This document shows, piece by piece, positions 41,547 through 50,557 of a stretch of 64,000 nucleotides of DNA. The notes under the pieces are model-generated. The model was given only the letters and a program-made list of their open reading frames with translations. It made no database searches and was not told the origin of the DNA. The stretch is from NCBI GenBank assembly GCA_001784175.1, contig MFPR01000028.1:69606-133605 (forward strand), in the 5' to 3' direction. The stretch is from Candidatus Lindowbacteria bacterium RIFCSPLOWO2_12_FULL_62_27. Its GTDB lineage: Bacteria; Lindowbacteria; 2-12-FULL-62-27. The position numbers and the translations under genes are program-made. The first letter of the stretch is position 1. Each line of letters opens with the position of its first letter.

Positions 41547-42256
41547 CTGAAATGCGCCGACCCGAATTTCTCCGGCGCGTGAAACCAGCGGTACGTCGGC
41601 GACCAGGCCTGATAGTGATGTTTCCCCTCGATGTGATCGACGCGGGTGAGGTTGAGCCGGAACGTCCCATGGATTTTCGCGGGAAGCTCAGTCAATGGAA
41701 TCGCGATTTCGCACGTCCAGCTTTTCATGACTCCCGCGCGGCCCCGCCGCTGGACCTGCGCGGCGACCCGGACCGACGCCAGGTCAAACGCTTTCGCCCG
41801 GTCAAAATCGATGTTGGGCCCGTACTCGACCCAGCCGTCGTAGAGCGCGCCCCGCGGATTCACCTCGATCTCCAGATACTCCCGCCCCTCTCCGGTCGGG
41901 TCCAGGAAAATCTCCACCGCCTCCTCCCGCCACAACTCGTCGTCCCGTTTCGTCATCTCCGCCTTCGCCTCATCATCGGCGCAGAAAAATCCGACATACA
42001 GGACATCCTGCCGGCGAATCAACCGGACGATCGTGGGATGCGCGAGTTGTCCGCCCGTGTGGTTGTCCCGGAGAACCACGCGGGCGGCCTCCCGCCAGGA
42101 CCCTTCGGTCAGGCGGCCATCCACGTGGATCGTCTCCAGCGTCGAAGGAATCCACATGGCGGGCAACGGCTGCTCCCCGGCCTGCAGGCGGCCGGAGAGC
42201 AGAAGGAGCGTTAACAGAATGAAGGAGAACATTCCTTTCGGCAACTTTTGTTTCAT
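41543..42256 (-). CDS. Secreted carbohydrate-binding (CBM9-like) protein
   Basis: A 237-residue exported protein: signal peptide MKQKLPKGMFSFILLTLLLLSGRLQAG with an AxA-like site, then a beta-sandwich of the family 9 CBM/DOMON type (IHVDGRLTEGSWREAA, DVLYVGFFCAD, DELWREEAVEIFLDP, YLEIEVNPRGALYD, WTCEIAIPLTELP, FRLNLTRVDH). Probably periplasmic sugar or cofactor binding. Coupled (ATGA) to the alcohol dehydrogenase gene. Confidence 0.88.
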   Translation of the reverse strand: MKQKLPKGMFSFILLTLLLLSGRLQAGEQPLPAMWIPSTLETIHVDGRLTEGSWREAARVVLRDNHTGGQLAHPTIVRLIRRQDVLYVGFFCADDEAKAEMTKRDDELWREEAVEIFLDPTGEGREYLEIEVNPRGALYDGWVEYGPNIDFDRAKAFDLASVRVAAQVQRRGRAGVMKSWTCEIAIPLTELPAKIHGTFRLNLTRVDHIEGKHHYQAWSPTYRWFHAPEKFGSAHFR

Positions 42257-42355
42257 ACGGGTCTCTGATATAGACGTTACTATGCAGGCCAGAAATTTTC
42301 ATGTCCGTCAGGCCGGTCGCCGGCCCGCCTGAAGGAAAGGCGAGGATCGGCGGCC

Positions 42356-44143
42356 GTGCGGGACCTCCGCAGGTTTAGAACCCATGTCGAAATCTTAAAA
42401 CACAGCCACCCGGAACTGGTGGTCGAACTCGCCCCGGAGCCGCCCGTCCAGCCGGCGGAAATTTCCGGCACTGCCGACCAGCCCGTGTTGAAGTGGAACG
42501 GCAAGACCATGCACAGCGTCAAATCGCCGGAAGGCGAGGCCCAACAAGTGGCCGATCGGATGTCGCCGGAACCCGCCCGCGCCTATGTGGCGTTCGGGCT
42601 GGGGCTCGGCCATCTGGCGGAGGCGGCGCGGAAGCGGCTGCCCGAACGGTCGGCCCTGATCGTGATCGAGCCGGACCTCCGGATTCTGAGGGAAACGCTG
42701 ACCTGCATCGACCTGCGGCCGCTCCTGTTTGACAATCGCATCCGGTGGGTGTCCGGAAAAAACTGGCCCGAGTATTTTCGGCGGGCTCTGAGACAGGCGG
42801 ACGAGTCCGGGTGCCGGCCGGTCACGGCCATTCTCAATCTCCCCGCCTACGGAATCTATTTCGGGCCGGCCCTGACGGAGACGCGCGGGATTCTCGCGCA
42901 ATTTATCAACGAGCGGGACATCGACACGGGCACGCGCAAGGAACTCTGGCACCTCTGGAATGCCAATCTCGCCAATAATCTGCCGGCCCTCCTTTCATCC
43001 GCGCCGGTGAGAAACTTCGTTGCGGCGTTTGATCAAATCCCCGTCGTTCTGGTCGGCGCGGGTCCAAGCCTGGACGCGTGCCTGCCGGAGATGCGCCGGC
43101 TGAGGGAGCGCGCGCTCATCGTGGCGGTCGATACCGCGCTCGCGCCGCTCCTCGACGCGGACTGCAACCCCGACCTTGTGCTCGCGATGGACGCGCAGGA
43201 GGAAAACGCCCGCGATTTTTTGAACCTTCCGAATCACTCGGCACGCCTTCTGTTTGACGCCTTTTGCTATCCATCCATTCCATGCCTCTATCCGGCCGCG
43301 GCCCGGATCGCGTCCCAGACCGGCCATGTGCTCAGCGACATCCGGGGCGAGACGGTCGTCCGCAATGGTTTTTTGCCGGCGCTCGAATATCTGCTTGATT
43401 TCGAATTCGGTTTCCTGCAAAACGGCGGGTCCGTCATTACCGCCGGATACGATCTTGCGCGCATCGCCGGATGCGCGGCTGTCGGACTGGTCGGAGTCGA
43501 TCTGTCGTTTCCCGGCTACCGGATGTACAGCCGGGGGACGAACCGGTCGCGATACCACATGTCGATCGTGAACCGCCACGAGACCTGCGAGTCGAAGTTT
43601 TTCGACGAGCTTTCCGAAAAGGCCAAGCTGCGGGTGGAAGGGATCGGCGGCAAGCCCGTGTGGTCCGACCGGGTTTTGATTCTGTACAAGCACTGGATGG
43701 AAGACGCCGCCGCGAAAACCAGACTGCCCTCCTGCATCGTGGGGCCGGCCCACGGATTGGCGCTCAAAGGCTACGCGCAGGTGTCCGTCGACGAATTTCT
43801 GGGCCGGTTTTCATCCTCCCGGGATCAAATCGAGACACGCTTGAACCGTGCAACCGCCGCCCGACCCGAGTTCAACCAACCGGCGGCCCGGGCGCGTCTG
43901 GCGGAACTCCGGCGCGATCTTTCCGGCCTGGAAACCAACCCGGCGATCGACAAAATCGGCCCGTTTGATCTCGTTCGCTGGGTCGATATGGCCTCCTACG
44001 AGGTGGGTGAGCGGCTCCGGACGGTTTGTTCTGTCGAACCGGAATCCGAACATCTCAAACGGCGGCAACAGGCGTCGCGCGCCTGTCTGCAGTGGGCGCG
44101 GCTGTTTCTCGACGGATTGGAATCGGCGCTCGATCAGGTGTAA
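42356..44143 (+). CDS. MAF-type (DUF115) motility-associated glycosyltransferase family protein
   Basis: A 595-residue protein of the 6-hydroxymethylpterin pyrophosphokinase MptE-like/DUF115 fold: VVLVGAGPSLDACLPEMR, ALIVAVDTALAPLLDADCNPDLVLAMDAQEENARDF, ETVVRNGFLPALEYL, NGGSVITAGYDLARIAGCAAVGLVGVDLSF. MAF proteins transfer nonulosonic acids to flagellins, which would match the flagellar motor genes nearby. The proposed start is GTG 42356. Function by family only. Confidence 0.87.
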   Translation: MRDLRRFRTHVEILKHSHPELVVELAPEPPVQPAEISGTADQPVLKWNGKTMHSVKSPEGEAQQVADRMSPEPARAYVAFGLGLGHLAEAARKRLPERSALIVIEPDLRILRETLTCIDLRPLLFDNRIRWVSGKNWPEYFRRALRQADESGCRPVTAILNLPAYGIYFGPALTETRGILAQFINERDIDTGTRKELWHLWNANLANNLPALLSSAPVRNFVAAFDQIPVVLVGAGPSLDACLPEMRRLRERALIVAVDTALAPLLDADCNPDLVLAMDAQEENARDFLNLPNHSARLLFDAFCYPSIPCLYPAAARIASQTGHVLSDIRGETVVRNGFLPALEYLLDFEFGFLQNGGSVITAGYDLARIAGCAAVGLVGVDLSFPGYRMYSRGTNRSRYHMSIVNRHETCESKFFDELSEKAKLRVEGIGGKPVWSDRVLILYKHWMEDAAAKTRLPSCIVGPAHGLALKGYAQVSVDEFLGRFSSSRDQIETRLNRATAARPEFNQPAARARLAELRRDLSGLETNPAIDKIGPFDLVRWVDMASYEVGERLRTVCSVEPESEHLKRRQQASRACLQWARLFLDGLESALDQV

Positions 44144-44198
44144 GGAATCAGGTAACGATACACTCTCGTGCGGCGGCTCGACGACTTCGGGTTTGTTT

Positions 44199-44381
44199 TT
44201 ATCTTTGGCTGGATGGCTGCGGAGTGGAGACAGGACCGGGATTTTCGGCGATCCAGCGTTCGGATTTCTTGTTGATGTATTCAATCCGCTCCTTGGACGT
44301 CATGCCTTTCATTTCCTGGCTCATTCTGTCCCGGATTTCCCGCATCATTTTGACCGCATCAAAATCCTTCAACGTCTCCAT
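44199..44381 (-). CDS. Antitoxin of a PIN toxin pair
   Basis: A 60-residue helical protein: METLKDFDAVKMMREIRDRMSQEMKGMTSKERIEYIN matches the small antitoxins found next to PIN toxins (K.fD.v.m.r.IRd...e...m...E...y). Its start overlaps the toxin end by 23 bases, so toxin comes first in the operon. It is too small for a classical DNA-binding domain to be recognised. Confidence 0.8.
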   Translation of the reverse strand: METLKDFDAVKMMREIRDRMSQEMKGMTSKERIEYINKKSERWIAENPGPVSTPQPSSQR

Positions 44382-44841
44382 AGCCGAGAACCTCCTTCGG
44401 TGAACGAATATCCAGCATCGGATATCCTCGCTTCAGATTCGCCGCATTGAACATTTGAATCCGTCTCAAGTTTACAATGTGCCTGAAATTCCAACTGACC
44501 AGCACATTCGCCCGGAACACGGTGGCCGCCGCGATGTGCTGCGCGTCCGTCAAACTGTTTCGCGTAACCACGCCTTCCTGAATGTAAGCCTCGGCCAGCC
44601 CGTCGGCCTCATCGTCAAATTTGACCTTCTCGGCGGTTTTCAATTCCGGCCGCTCCAGAAGCGCGCGGACCTCGGCGCTCGGAGCCGCCAAAACCTCGTC
44701 AATGGTCAGGTTCGACAGCACCGGCCGCATTTTTCCGCTCGCAAACAACTCCATCAACTTCAGGCTGTCTTCCTGCCACTTCTCCTCGAGACACCCGCTG
44801 ACCACTGACGTATCAATATATACCCGAAGAATGGGTCCCAT
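44359..44841 (-). CDS. PIN-domain toxin (VapC-like RNase)
   Basis: A 160-residue PIN protein: RVYIDTSVVSGCLEE holds the first aspartate, SNLTIDEVLAAP a central glutamate, SLTDAQHIAAATV the third acidic residue and VSWNFRHIVNL the family's end block. Predicted Mg-dependent RNase neutralised by the downstream antitoxin. Confidence 0.9.
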   Translation of the reverse strand: MGPILRVYIDTSVVSGCLEEKWQEDSLKLMELFASGKMRPVLSNLTIDEVLAAPSAEVRALLERPELKTAEKVKFDDEADGLAEAYIQEGVVTRNSLTDAQHIAAATVFRANVLVSWNFRHIVNLRRIQMFNAANLKRGYPMLDIRSPKEVLGYGDVEGF

Positions 44842-45065
44842 GCAAATTACACCTTCTGCAGCGGCAGCCGACCCTTAAAGGTCGGCTTCGAACTTTTTGG
44901 GCCACAGCCGTTCTCCTCTTTCAAAGAGATTCCACTTAGGCCTTTCAGATGCAGTCATTATCTCAATAGGCGTGTTCCAAAACAAGGGAAAGGTGAAAAA
45001 CTCGCCGAACGGATTGAGGTGAGGGGGTGGATGGCGCCGACAAGGGACTGCCGCCTTCACCCCAA

Positions 45066-45092
45066 CCCTCTCCCGCCCACGGTGGGAGAGGG
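45066..45092. repeat. CCCTCTCCC palindromic repeat, copy 1
   Basis: CCCTCTCCC...GGGAGAGGG with a nine-base centre, preceded by TCACCCCAA. A relative with a longer stem is at 49240-49266. The surrounding gap 44842-45207 shows no gene I can support. Confidence 0.7.
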
Positions 45093-45207
45093 GAACACGA
45101 CGCGCCGTTTGACGGAGGGTGTGGCGGTTTCATGATTCGGATTTGTCTTGTATTTCGCCCGGAGATTTGTGAAAATCTGATTGTCACAGCTCTAGTCGTG
45201 ACGGTTT

Positions 45208-45342
45208 GTCGCCGAGCAAGCGATACCATATCGAACGCACAGACGGAACTGCTCTGCCTACAGTGTGGGCGGGGCGTCCGAAGTGGAACCCGTCTGTGCC
45301 TTGCTCGGCGACGACGAAGTTCTGGGCGTCCTGCCCTTTTTT
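45208..45342 (+). ncRNA. Structured RNA-like element, copy B
   Basis: Outer stem GTCGCCGAGCAAG/CTTGCTCGGCGAC (45208-45220 with 45300-45312), inner stem GCACAGACGG/CCGTCTGTGC, apical hairpin GCTCTGCC/GGCGGGGC with G-U pairs, and a 5' bulge with ACCATA. It ends GGGCGTCCTGCCC then six T, terminator-like, immediately before a strong ribosome-binding site. Same architecture as copy A with changed but still pairing stems. Confidence 0.55.
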
Positions 45343-45356
45343 ATGGAGGTAGAGAC

Positions 45357-45770
45357 ATGCCAAACATCGGCGCTCGACGGTATCATCGCGAAATTTCCGA
45401 GTTCCTAATTCGACAGAATCACCAAGAAATTGTGAATTATATAAAAGGCGCGACTTTTTCCAGAAATGCAACCGGGAAACAACGTAGGCTCTTTACCGGT
45501 GCAATTTCAATTTTAGGACTGAAAGACGTATTTTTAAGTGAAACAAGGCGTGGTTTACCCGATAACACAGAAAATATCGAATCCGAATTCACCCGCCTTT
45601 TAAACAGTTTCAACCATCCTTCAAGACTTGGCGACCCTAGACAATTCTCGGAGTGCAAACAGCATGTCGAGGATTACTGCAGGAAGACTAAATTTCAAAA
45701 GGATGATGGACCATCTGTGATAGGGCCTCTTAAAAGAGGAATTCCGTACAAGGTTACGATCATTTTTTGA
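45357..45770 (+). CDS. Hypothetical protein downstream of RNA-like element B
   Basis: A 137-residue protein with no family recognised (RRYHREISEFLIRQNHQEIVNYIKGATFSRNATGKQRRLF, then TRLLNSFNHPSRLGDPRQFSECKQHVEDYCRKTKF). TGGAGGT six bases before ATG 45357 fixes the start. The gene is more AT-rich than its surroundings, which suggests horizontal origin. The RNA-like element and its T tract lie directly upstream and may control it. Confidence 0.6.
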   Translation: MPNIGARRYHREISEFLIRQNHQEIVNYIKGATFSRNATGKQRRLFTGAISILGLKDVFLSETRRGLPDNTENIESEFTRLLNSFNHPSRLGDPRQFSECKQHVEDYCRKTKFQKDDGPSVIGPLKRGIPYKVTIIF

Positions 45771-45774
45771 CAAG

Positions 45775-47808
45775 ATGATGAATCGCAAACGAGCATTGAG
45801 CTTGGCGGCACTTATCATCATTATCTGCGTCGCTCTGGCCTATGCTTTCCTCACATCGACCAACAACCAGATCACCGAGCCGGTTCTCGATGGCGGCGGC
45901 GACACTCTCGCATCCGCCGGACACATCTTCCAGACCTCCGTCGGACAGGTCGGCGTGGATACGGCTTCGAGCGCCGGTTACGCGTTTCGACCCGGGCTGT
46001 TTTACATGCGGTTGGGAATTACGGCGTCGGCCACGCGAGGAGACTCCCTCATCGTCGTGAGCGGCAATCACCAGGTCATTGCCAACGGAGAAACAGCGAC
46101 GTTCGTGATTGACGTCAAGGATTCCGGCACATGCGGGCCGATCTCAAATGCCCGCGTTGATTTTATGGTCGAATACGAGGGAACCGCCGTCGGAACGACC
46201 GAGACTGCCGCGTCGGACGCCGCCGGGCGTGTCAGCAAATCGATTGTGCTTGCAAGCGGCGACGGGTTTTATCTCGTCACGGCCACGCCAGCCGCCGCGC
46301 CCAATCAAAAAACTCAACTGGCGGTCTACACCAACCAGCGCAAGATTCTGGTGAGCACGGATACGAATAAGAAATGGACGATGTTCGCGCCGTTTGCGAA
46401 ACCGGTGGCGGGGGTGAACGGGATCGGCGTAAACGGCGTGGCAGGGGTTGGCAGTCTCATCATTTACCGGTGGGACCCGAAGGCGACGCCCGACGCGGCA
46501 TTTCAACAATATCTGTCCGTTTCCGGCCAGGCATCGCCCAACAATTCGACCGTCGGGACATTCAGCGATTTTATCGCTGGCCGGGCGTATTTCGCGCTGT
46601 CCAAAGGTGCGGACGCGACCGTCGGCCTCTCCGCCGGCTCTACCGCGTCGGATTCGCCGTATCAGATTCTCGTTCATCCCGGCTGGAACATGATCGGCAA
46701 TCCGTTTCAACACTATATCGACTGGACGGTGGACGTGAGGCTCGACACCGATGCGTCGGACACGATGCTATCCAAATCCGTCCAGATGTCGAATCTCGAC
46801 GCGAACTCCTATCACACGAAAATCTACTGGCGAAAAGAATCAGCGGGCGGCGGGTATGTGTTCGGTCCGGCGACGGGGTCGATCAGCACGGCGCTGACGA
46901 CGTTCGACACGACGGTGCAGATGAAACCTTGGTCGGGATTCTGGATGAAGATCCCTGACGCCGCGCCGGGGTGCGCTACCGGATGCACACTGGCGTTTTA
47001 TCCAAACAAGCGTCTGCCGCAGACGACGAACGTGAAAATGCAGGCGCCCACGTATCGAGAGGGAACAGGAACAGTCGATCAATGGATCATTCCGTTAAAG
47101 GCGACCGGGCCGAACGGCGCCGTCGATGACTACAATTACGTGGGTGTGGCTCCGGGGGCAAGAGAGGGCCGCGACGGGTACGACGCGTACAAAGCGCCGG
47201 CGATCGGTGATTTTGTTCAGGTTGGCATCCGTGAATTGGCGGGAAATCCTCAATCCCCTTTACTGGCGGCGAGCTTGATTCCGCAAATTTCAACAACGGC
47301 GGCATGGGATGTGGTGGTGAGCGCCGGCGCCTCCTGGCCGGTGACGCTGGCGTGGGACGCGGGGGCAATACCGAATGATTACGGAGCGTATCTCATCGGG
47401 GGACCGGAGGGCGTGGTCGATCTTCGGAAGAAATCGTCGACGGTCGTGCAGTTGAACTCGGAGGCGACGTTGACCCTCGTTGTGAGAACTCCGGAATATT
47501 TATCGGCGTTTTTGTCGGCGCCCTTGTCGAAAGAAAATACGTTTGTCTATCCGAATCCCGGCCCGGACGCCTCCGGGAATATGACGTTCAAATACAATTT
47601 GCAAAGCGCGTCCGGCGTCAAACTCAAAATCTTCGACGTGGGTGGAAAGCCGGTGAAGGAACTGGCGCAGAGCGGGTCGGCAGGTTCAAACGGCCTGACG
47701 TGGGACACTACGAACAAGAACGGGCAGAAACTCGGAACAGGCGTTTACATTTACATTCTGGAATCCGGCGGGGTCAAACTCGTCGATAAATTGGCGATTA
47801 CAAGATGA
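45775..47808 (+). CDS. Secreted protein with Ig-like domain and FlgD/T9SS-like C-terminus
   Basis: A 677-residue exported protein. An N-terminal hydrophobic segment ([20 protein letters not shown]) acts as signal or anchor. An Ig-like domain follows ([35 protein letters not shown]), then a long extracellular part containing [17 protein letters not shown]. The C-terminus ([40 protein letters not shown]...[11 protein letters not shown]) is a FlgD-Ig/type IX-sorting-like domain. Surface location is inferred. Confidence 0.8.
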   Translation: MMNRKRALSLAALIIIICVALAYAFLTSTNNQITEPVLDGGGDTLASAGHIFQTSVGQVGVDTASSAGYAFRPGLFYMRLGITASATRGDSLIVVSGNHQVIANGETATFVIDVKDSGTCGPISNARVDFMVEYEGTAVGTTETAASDAAGRVSKSIVLASGDGFYLVTATPAAAPNQKTQLAVYTNQRKILVSTDTNKKWTMFAPFAKPVAGVNGIGVNGVAGVGSLIIYRWDPKATPDAAFQQYLSVSGQASPNNSTVGTFSDFIAGRAYFALSKGADATVGLSAGSTASDSPYQILVHPGWNMIGNPFQHYIDWTVDVRLDTDASDTMLSKSVQMSNLDANSYHTKIYWRKESAGGGYVFGPATGSISTALTTFDTTVQMKPWSGFWMKIPDAAPGCATGCTLAFYPNKRLPQTTNVKMQAPTYREGTGTVDQWIIPLKATGPNGAVDDYNYVGVAPGAREGRDGYDAYKAPAIGDFVQVGIRELAGNPQSPLLAASLIPQISTTAAWDVVVSAGASWPVTLAWDAGAIPNDYGAYLIGGPEGVVDLRKKSSTVVQLNSEATLTLVVRTPEYLSAFLSAPLSKENTFVYPNPGPDASGNMTFKYNLQSASGVKLKIFDVGGKPVKELAQSGSAGSNGLTWDTTNKNGQKLGTGVYIYILESGGVKLVDKLAITR

Positions 47809-47870
47809 GTGTCTTCGTCGCTGCGTTGCGGCATTGCTGTATTGAACCGTTCCGGGGAGGTCGATGTAAG

Positions 47871-49109
47871 ATGAAAAAGTCGGCATTGAGGTTTCGATTC
47901 TTGTTGGTTTTATTGTTCAGCATCTGCGCGGCTGACGCTGAAGCGGACGTGCCCAAATTCATTTCATTTCAAGGCGAGTTGACCGACTCGCAGGGCACGC
48001 GGATCACGAGCGCCAGGACAGTGACGTTGAAAATATACAACACGGCAACCGGCGGAAGTTTTCTGTGGTCGGAAGTACAGACGGTGACTCCCGCCAACGG
48101 CATCGTGAGCGCCATCCTCGGGAGCCAAACAAGCGGCGGCGTGAATCTGGCCTTCGACACCCAATACTGGCTCGGCGTGACCGTCTCCCCGGACGGCGAA
48201 ATGTCACCGCGTATTCGTTTGACGACCTCCCCCTACGCATTCATCGCCAAGTTCCTCGACACAGGCGCGCAAGCCTACGGTTCGCTCTCGGTGGCCAACA
48301 CAGTCACAGCAAGCAATTTTGTCGGCAACGGGTCGGGCCTGACCGGCATCACACCGGGACCCAAGGGCGACACCGGACCGAAGGGTGATACGGGTGCGGC
48401 AGGTGCGACGGGTCCGCAAGGACCGCAGGGACTCACGGGCGACACCGGATCGAAGGGTGACACAGGTGCGATGGGCGCGGCGGGTCCGCAGGGTACCAAA
48501 GGCGACACCGGATCGAAGGGCGATACGGGCGCGGTAGGTGCGACTGGAGCGCAAGGGCCGCAGGGACTCACAGGAGACACGGGACCGAAGGGTGATACCG
48601 GGTCCTCTCCATTCACGCTGAACGGGGCGAACGCTTATTACACGGCCGGCAATGTCGGCATTGGGGATACAAGTCCTGGCGGGAAGTTGGTTGTGAAGGG
48701 CAATCTCATGATCCGGGACACGATGACGGTGGGAGATACGTTTTGGGTTGTGAAGGAAAACGGTTATGTCGGCATCGGGACTACGTCTCCAAATGCAAGA
48801 TTGGATGTTGCAGGCGGAATCAAACTTGGGAGCGAGACAATATGTGATACTCCTCATGCAGGAATCCTCAGATACAATTCAAGCACAAAATCCGTTGAGT
48901 ATTGCAACGCTAACGCGTGGGGTGCGCTTTATGGTAACGGTTCCGTCCCCTCCGGCACATGGTGCGGATTTTACAATCCGCGTAATAGCACTTTGTATGC
49001 TTATTGCCAAGGATTGGACCCGAACACCTCATGTCCCACCGGCTACACAAGGATAGGCAGTCCTGACAGCAATGGATATACGATTATCATAACTTGCGTC
49101 AAAGATTGA
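47871..49109 (+). CDS. Secreted collagen-like repeat protein
   Basis: A 412-residue protein. A signal peptide ([20 protein letters not shown]) precedes a beta domain ([35 protein letters not shown]). Then 27 Gly-X-Y triplets ([15 protein letters not shown] and similar) run from 48357 to 48599, predicting a triple helix. The C-terminal part has phage-tail-like [19 protein letters not shown] and [18 protein letters not shown] repeats and a cysteine-containing cap. ATG 47871 has GGGGAGG ten bases upstream. Likely a trimeric surface fibre. Confidence 0.85.
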   Translation: MKKSALRFRFLLVLLFSICAADAEADVPKFISFQGELTDSQGTRITSARTVTLKIYNTATGGSFLWSEVQTVTPANGIVSAILGSQTSGGVNLAFDTQYWLGVTVSPDGEMSPRIRLTTSPYAFIAKFLDTGAQAYGSLSVANTVTASNFVGNGSGLTGITPGPKGDTGPKGDTGAAGATGPQGPQGLTGDTGSKGDTGAMGAAGPQGTKGDTGSKGDTGAVGATGAQGPQGLTGDTGPKGDTGSSPFTLNGANAYYTAGNVGIGDTSPGGKLVVKGNLMIRDTMTVGDTFWVVKENGYVGIGTTSPNARLDVAGGIKLGSETICDTPHAGILRYNSSTKSVEYCNANAWGALYGNGSVPSGTWCGFYNPRNSTLYAYCQGLDPNTSCPTGYTRIGSPDSNGYTIIITCVKD

Positions 49110-49143
49110 CATTTTGGGACACCCCAAAAATTTCGGTAAAGCC

Positions 49144-49266
49144 GTATACCACGGGTATACCTATCAATCAGTGGATGCCTGCAACTGATTGACGATCTAC
49201 GAAGGTGATGGTGGCCATGAAGCGCCACCCTCACCCTGACCCTCTCCCGCCGAGGGCGGGAGAGGG
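49144..49266. repeat. Cluster of palindromes between convergent genes
   Basis: GTATACC-acg-GGTATAC (49144-49160), CAATCAGT...ACTGATTG (49165-49191), GGTGGC...GCCACC, and CCCTCTCCCGCC-gag-GGCGGGAGAGGG (49240-49266). The last relates to 45066-45092. One or more may end transcription of the two convergent genes, but no T tract is present. Confidence 0.7.
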
Positions 49267-49282
49267 GATACCGGGTACGAAA

Positions 49283-50491
49283 TCATCTCTCGCACCGTTT
49301 CGCGGCGCCGGTGGCGATCACAAGGATCGCCATGCATAGAACGGCCGTGACCAGCCAGAGCTTCCGCCGGTCAAACGCGGTGATCATTCGCTTTCCGCCC
49401 GCGCTTTCGTAATCGGGTGTGAGCGCCTGCCGGGACGCGAGAAGCCCCTCCCGTTCCCGCGCGCGTTCCCGCCAGCCGCAGCGCCGGCTGCCGGCCATCA
49501 AGGCGGGGAAGTAGCGTTCGAGAATGCGGTTTTCCATGACCGCGACGTGGAGGTGCCCGAGTCTCTCCTGTTCATCGGCCGTGCCGGTGTCCTGGGATTT
49601 CCGCAAATACCGGTCCCGGCGAAAAAGATGCACCCGCGCCTCGTGGATGTAGGGATCCTTCTTCGATGTGTAGGTCCGGAGGAACTTGCCGTAAGACGTG
49701 TCATCCGTCGTGTCGATCAGCGCCGCGCCTTCGGCGCCTCGCTCGGCGTCCACGCGGGCGAGGTCCGATTTCGTAAACGCGGACCGGAAGAGGCCGATGT
49801 CCGGGTCCTCGATCTTGTACCCGAGCTCGGAGATCGTGTGGATGAAGAGCGCGCAGGCGATGAGCGCGGCGATCCACAGCCCGCCGGCGACCTGGACGTG
49901 CCGCCGACGCAGGGCGACGCCCGTTTCGTCGGGAACCCACGCCCGGTGGATCCCGAGGAGTGCAAGCCCGACCGCGAGCAGATTCCACAGCGTGTCGGCG
50001 ATTTCACCCACGCGCGGGGGACTCAAAGACTGGATGTACTCGTCGGAAAGACCAATCAGGTAGCCGGCGGCCACAACGGCTGCATACGTCGGTCGATTCG
50101 GAAACCAGTGGCGGCCGGCCCGGAACATGAGGATCGCCAGGATGCCGTATTCCGGGAAGTGAATCTTTTCCGCCGGTATCTCCATCCTCCACATGAAATA
50201 CGCATAGACGCCCAGGATCGCCGCCAGCCACACCCCTCGCGCCGCGCCGAATCCCGGGCGCCGGACGGTCTTCCAGGAAAAAACGCCCAAGAGTCCGAAC
50301 ACAAGTACGGCAAACAGCGGGTTGAGAACCGGGTCGCCGCCGAGATTGCGGCCCAGAAACTGCATGAACGGCTGCATGTAGGGAATGGTCGCGTAGATGA
50401 CCAAGCTCCACAGGATCACGTACAGGATGTCCCGTTTCGCGGATGGGTCGGTCTTGCCGGTCTTGGTTGCGGTCTCGTCCGTCGGCGTCAC
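49283..50491 (-). CDS. VanZ-like polytopic membrane protein
   Basis: A 402-residue protein with about eight hydrophobic segments: four to five in the first 200 residues (VILWSLVIYATIPYM, NPLFAVLVFGLLGVF, GVWLAAILGVYAYF, LWNLLAVGLALLGIHRAW), one at about 205-225, and one at the C-terminus (LWLVTAVLCMAILVIATGA). HFPEYGILAILMFRAGR and LSDEYIQSLSPPRVGEIADTLWNLLAVGL match the VanZ pattern (H..E, D...Q...P.R....D...N). A long soluble stretch separates the last two helices. Function unknown. Confidence 0.75.
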   Translation of the reverse strand: MTPTDETATKTGKTDPSAKRDILYVILWSLVIYATIPYMQPFMQFLGRNLGGDPVLNPLFAVLVFGLLGVFSWKTVRRPGFGAARGVWLAAILGVYAYFMWRMEIPAEKIHFPEYGILAILMFRAGRHWFPNRPTYAAVVAAGYLIGLSDEYIQSLSPPRVGEIADTLWNLLAVGLALLGIHRAWVPDETGVALRRRHVQVAGGLWIAALIACALFIHTISELGYKIEDPDIGLFRSAFTKSDLARVDAERGAEGAALIDTTDDTSYGKFLRTYTSKKDPYIHEARVHLFRRDRYLRKSQDTGTADEQERLGHLHVAVMENRILERYFPALMAGSRRCGWRERAREREGLLASRQALTPDYESAGGKRMITAFDRRKLWLVTAVLCMAILVIATGAAKRCER

Positions 50492-50557
50492 ACCCCTCCC
50501 TTATCATATTCCCTTTTTCCTTGACAGCATCCGGCGCGTTCGACATAATGGGTCGAT

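Noticed and set aside
44875..45060. Small minus-strand open frame downstream of the PIN gene
   Set aside because: No ribosome site, no family-like sequence and overlap with the dispersed repeat region.
48357..48599. Short regular direct repeats considered as a CRISPR array
   Set aside because: They are in-frame Gly-X-Y codons of a secreted protein without unique spacers, and no cas genes are near. No CRISPR array was seen anywhere in the window.
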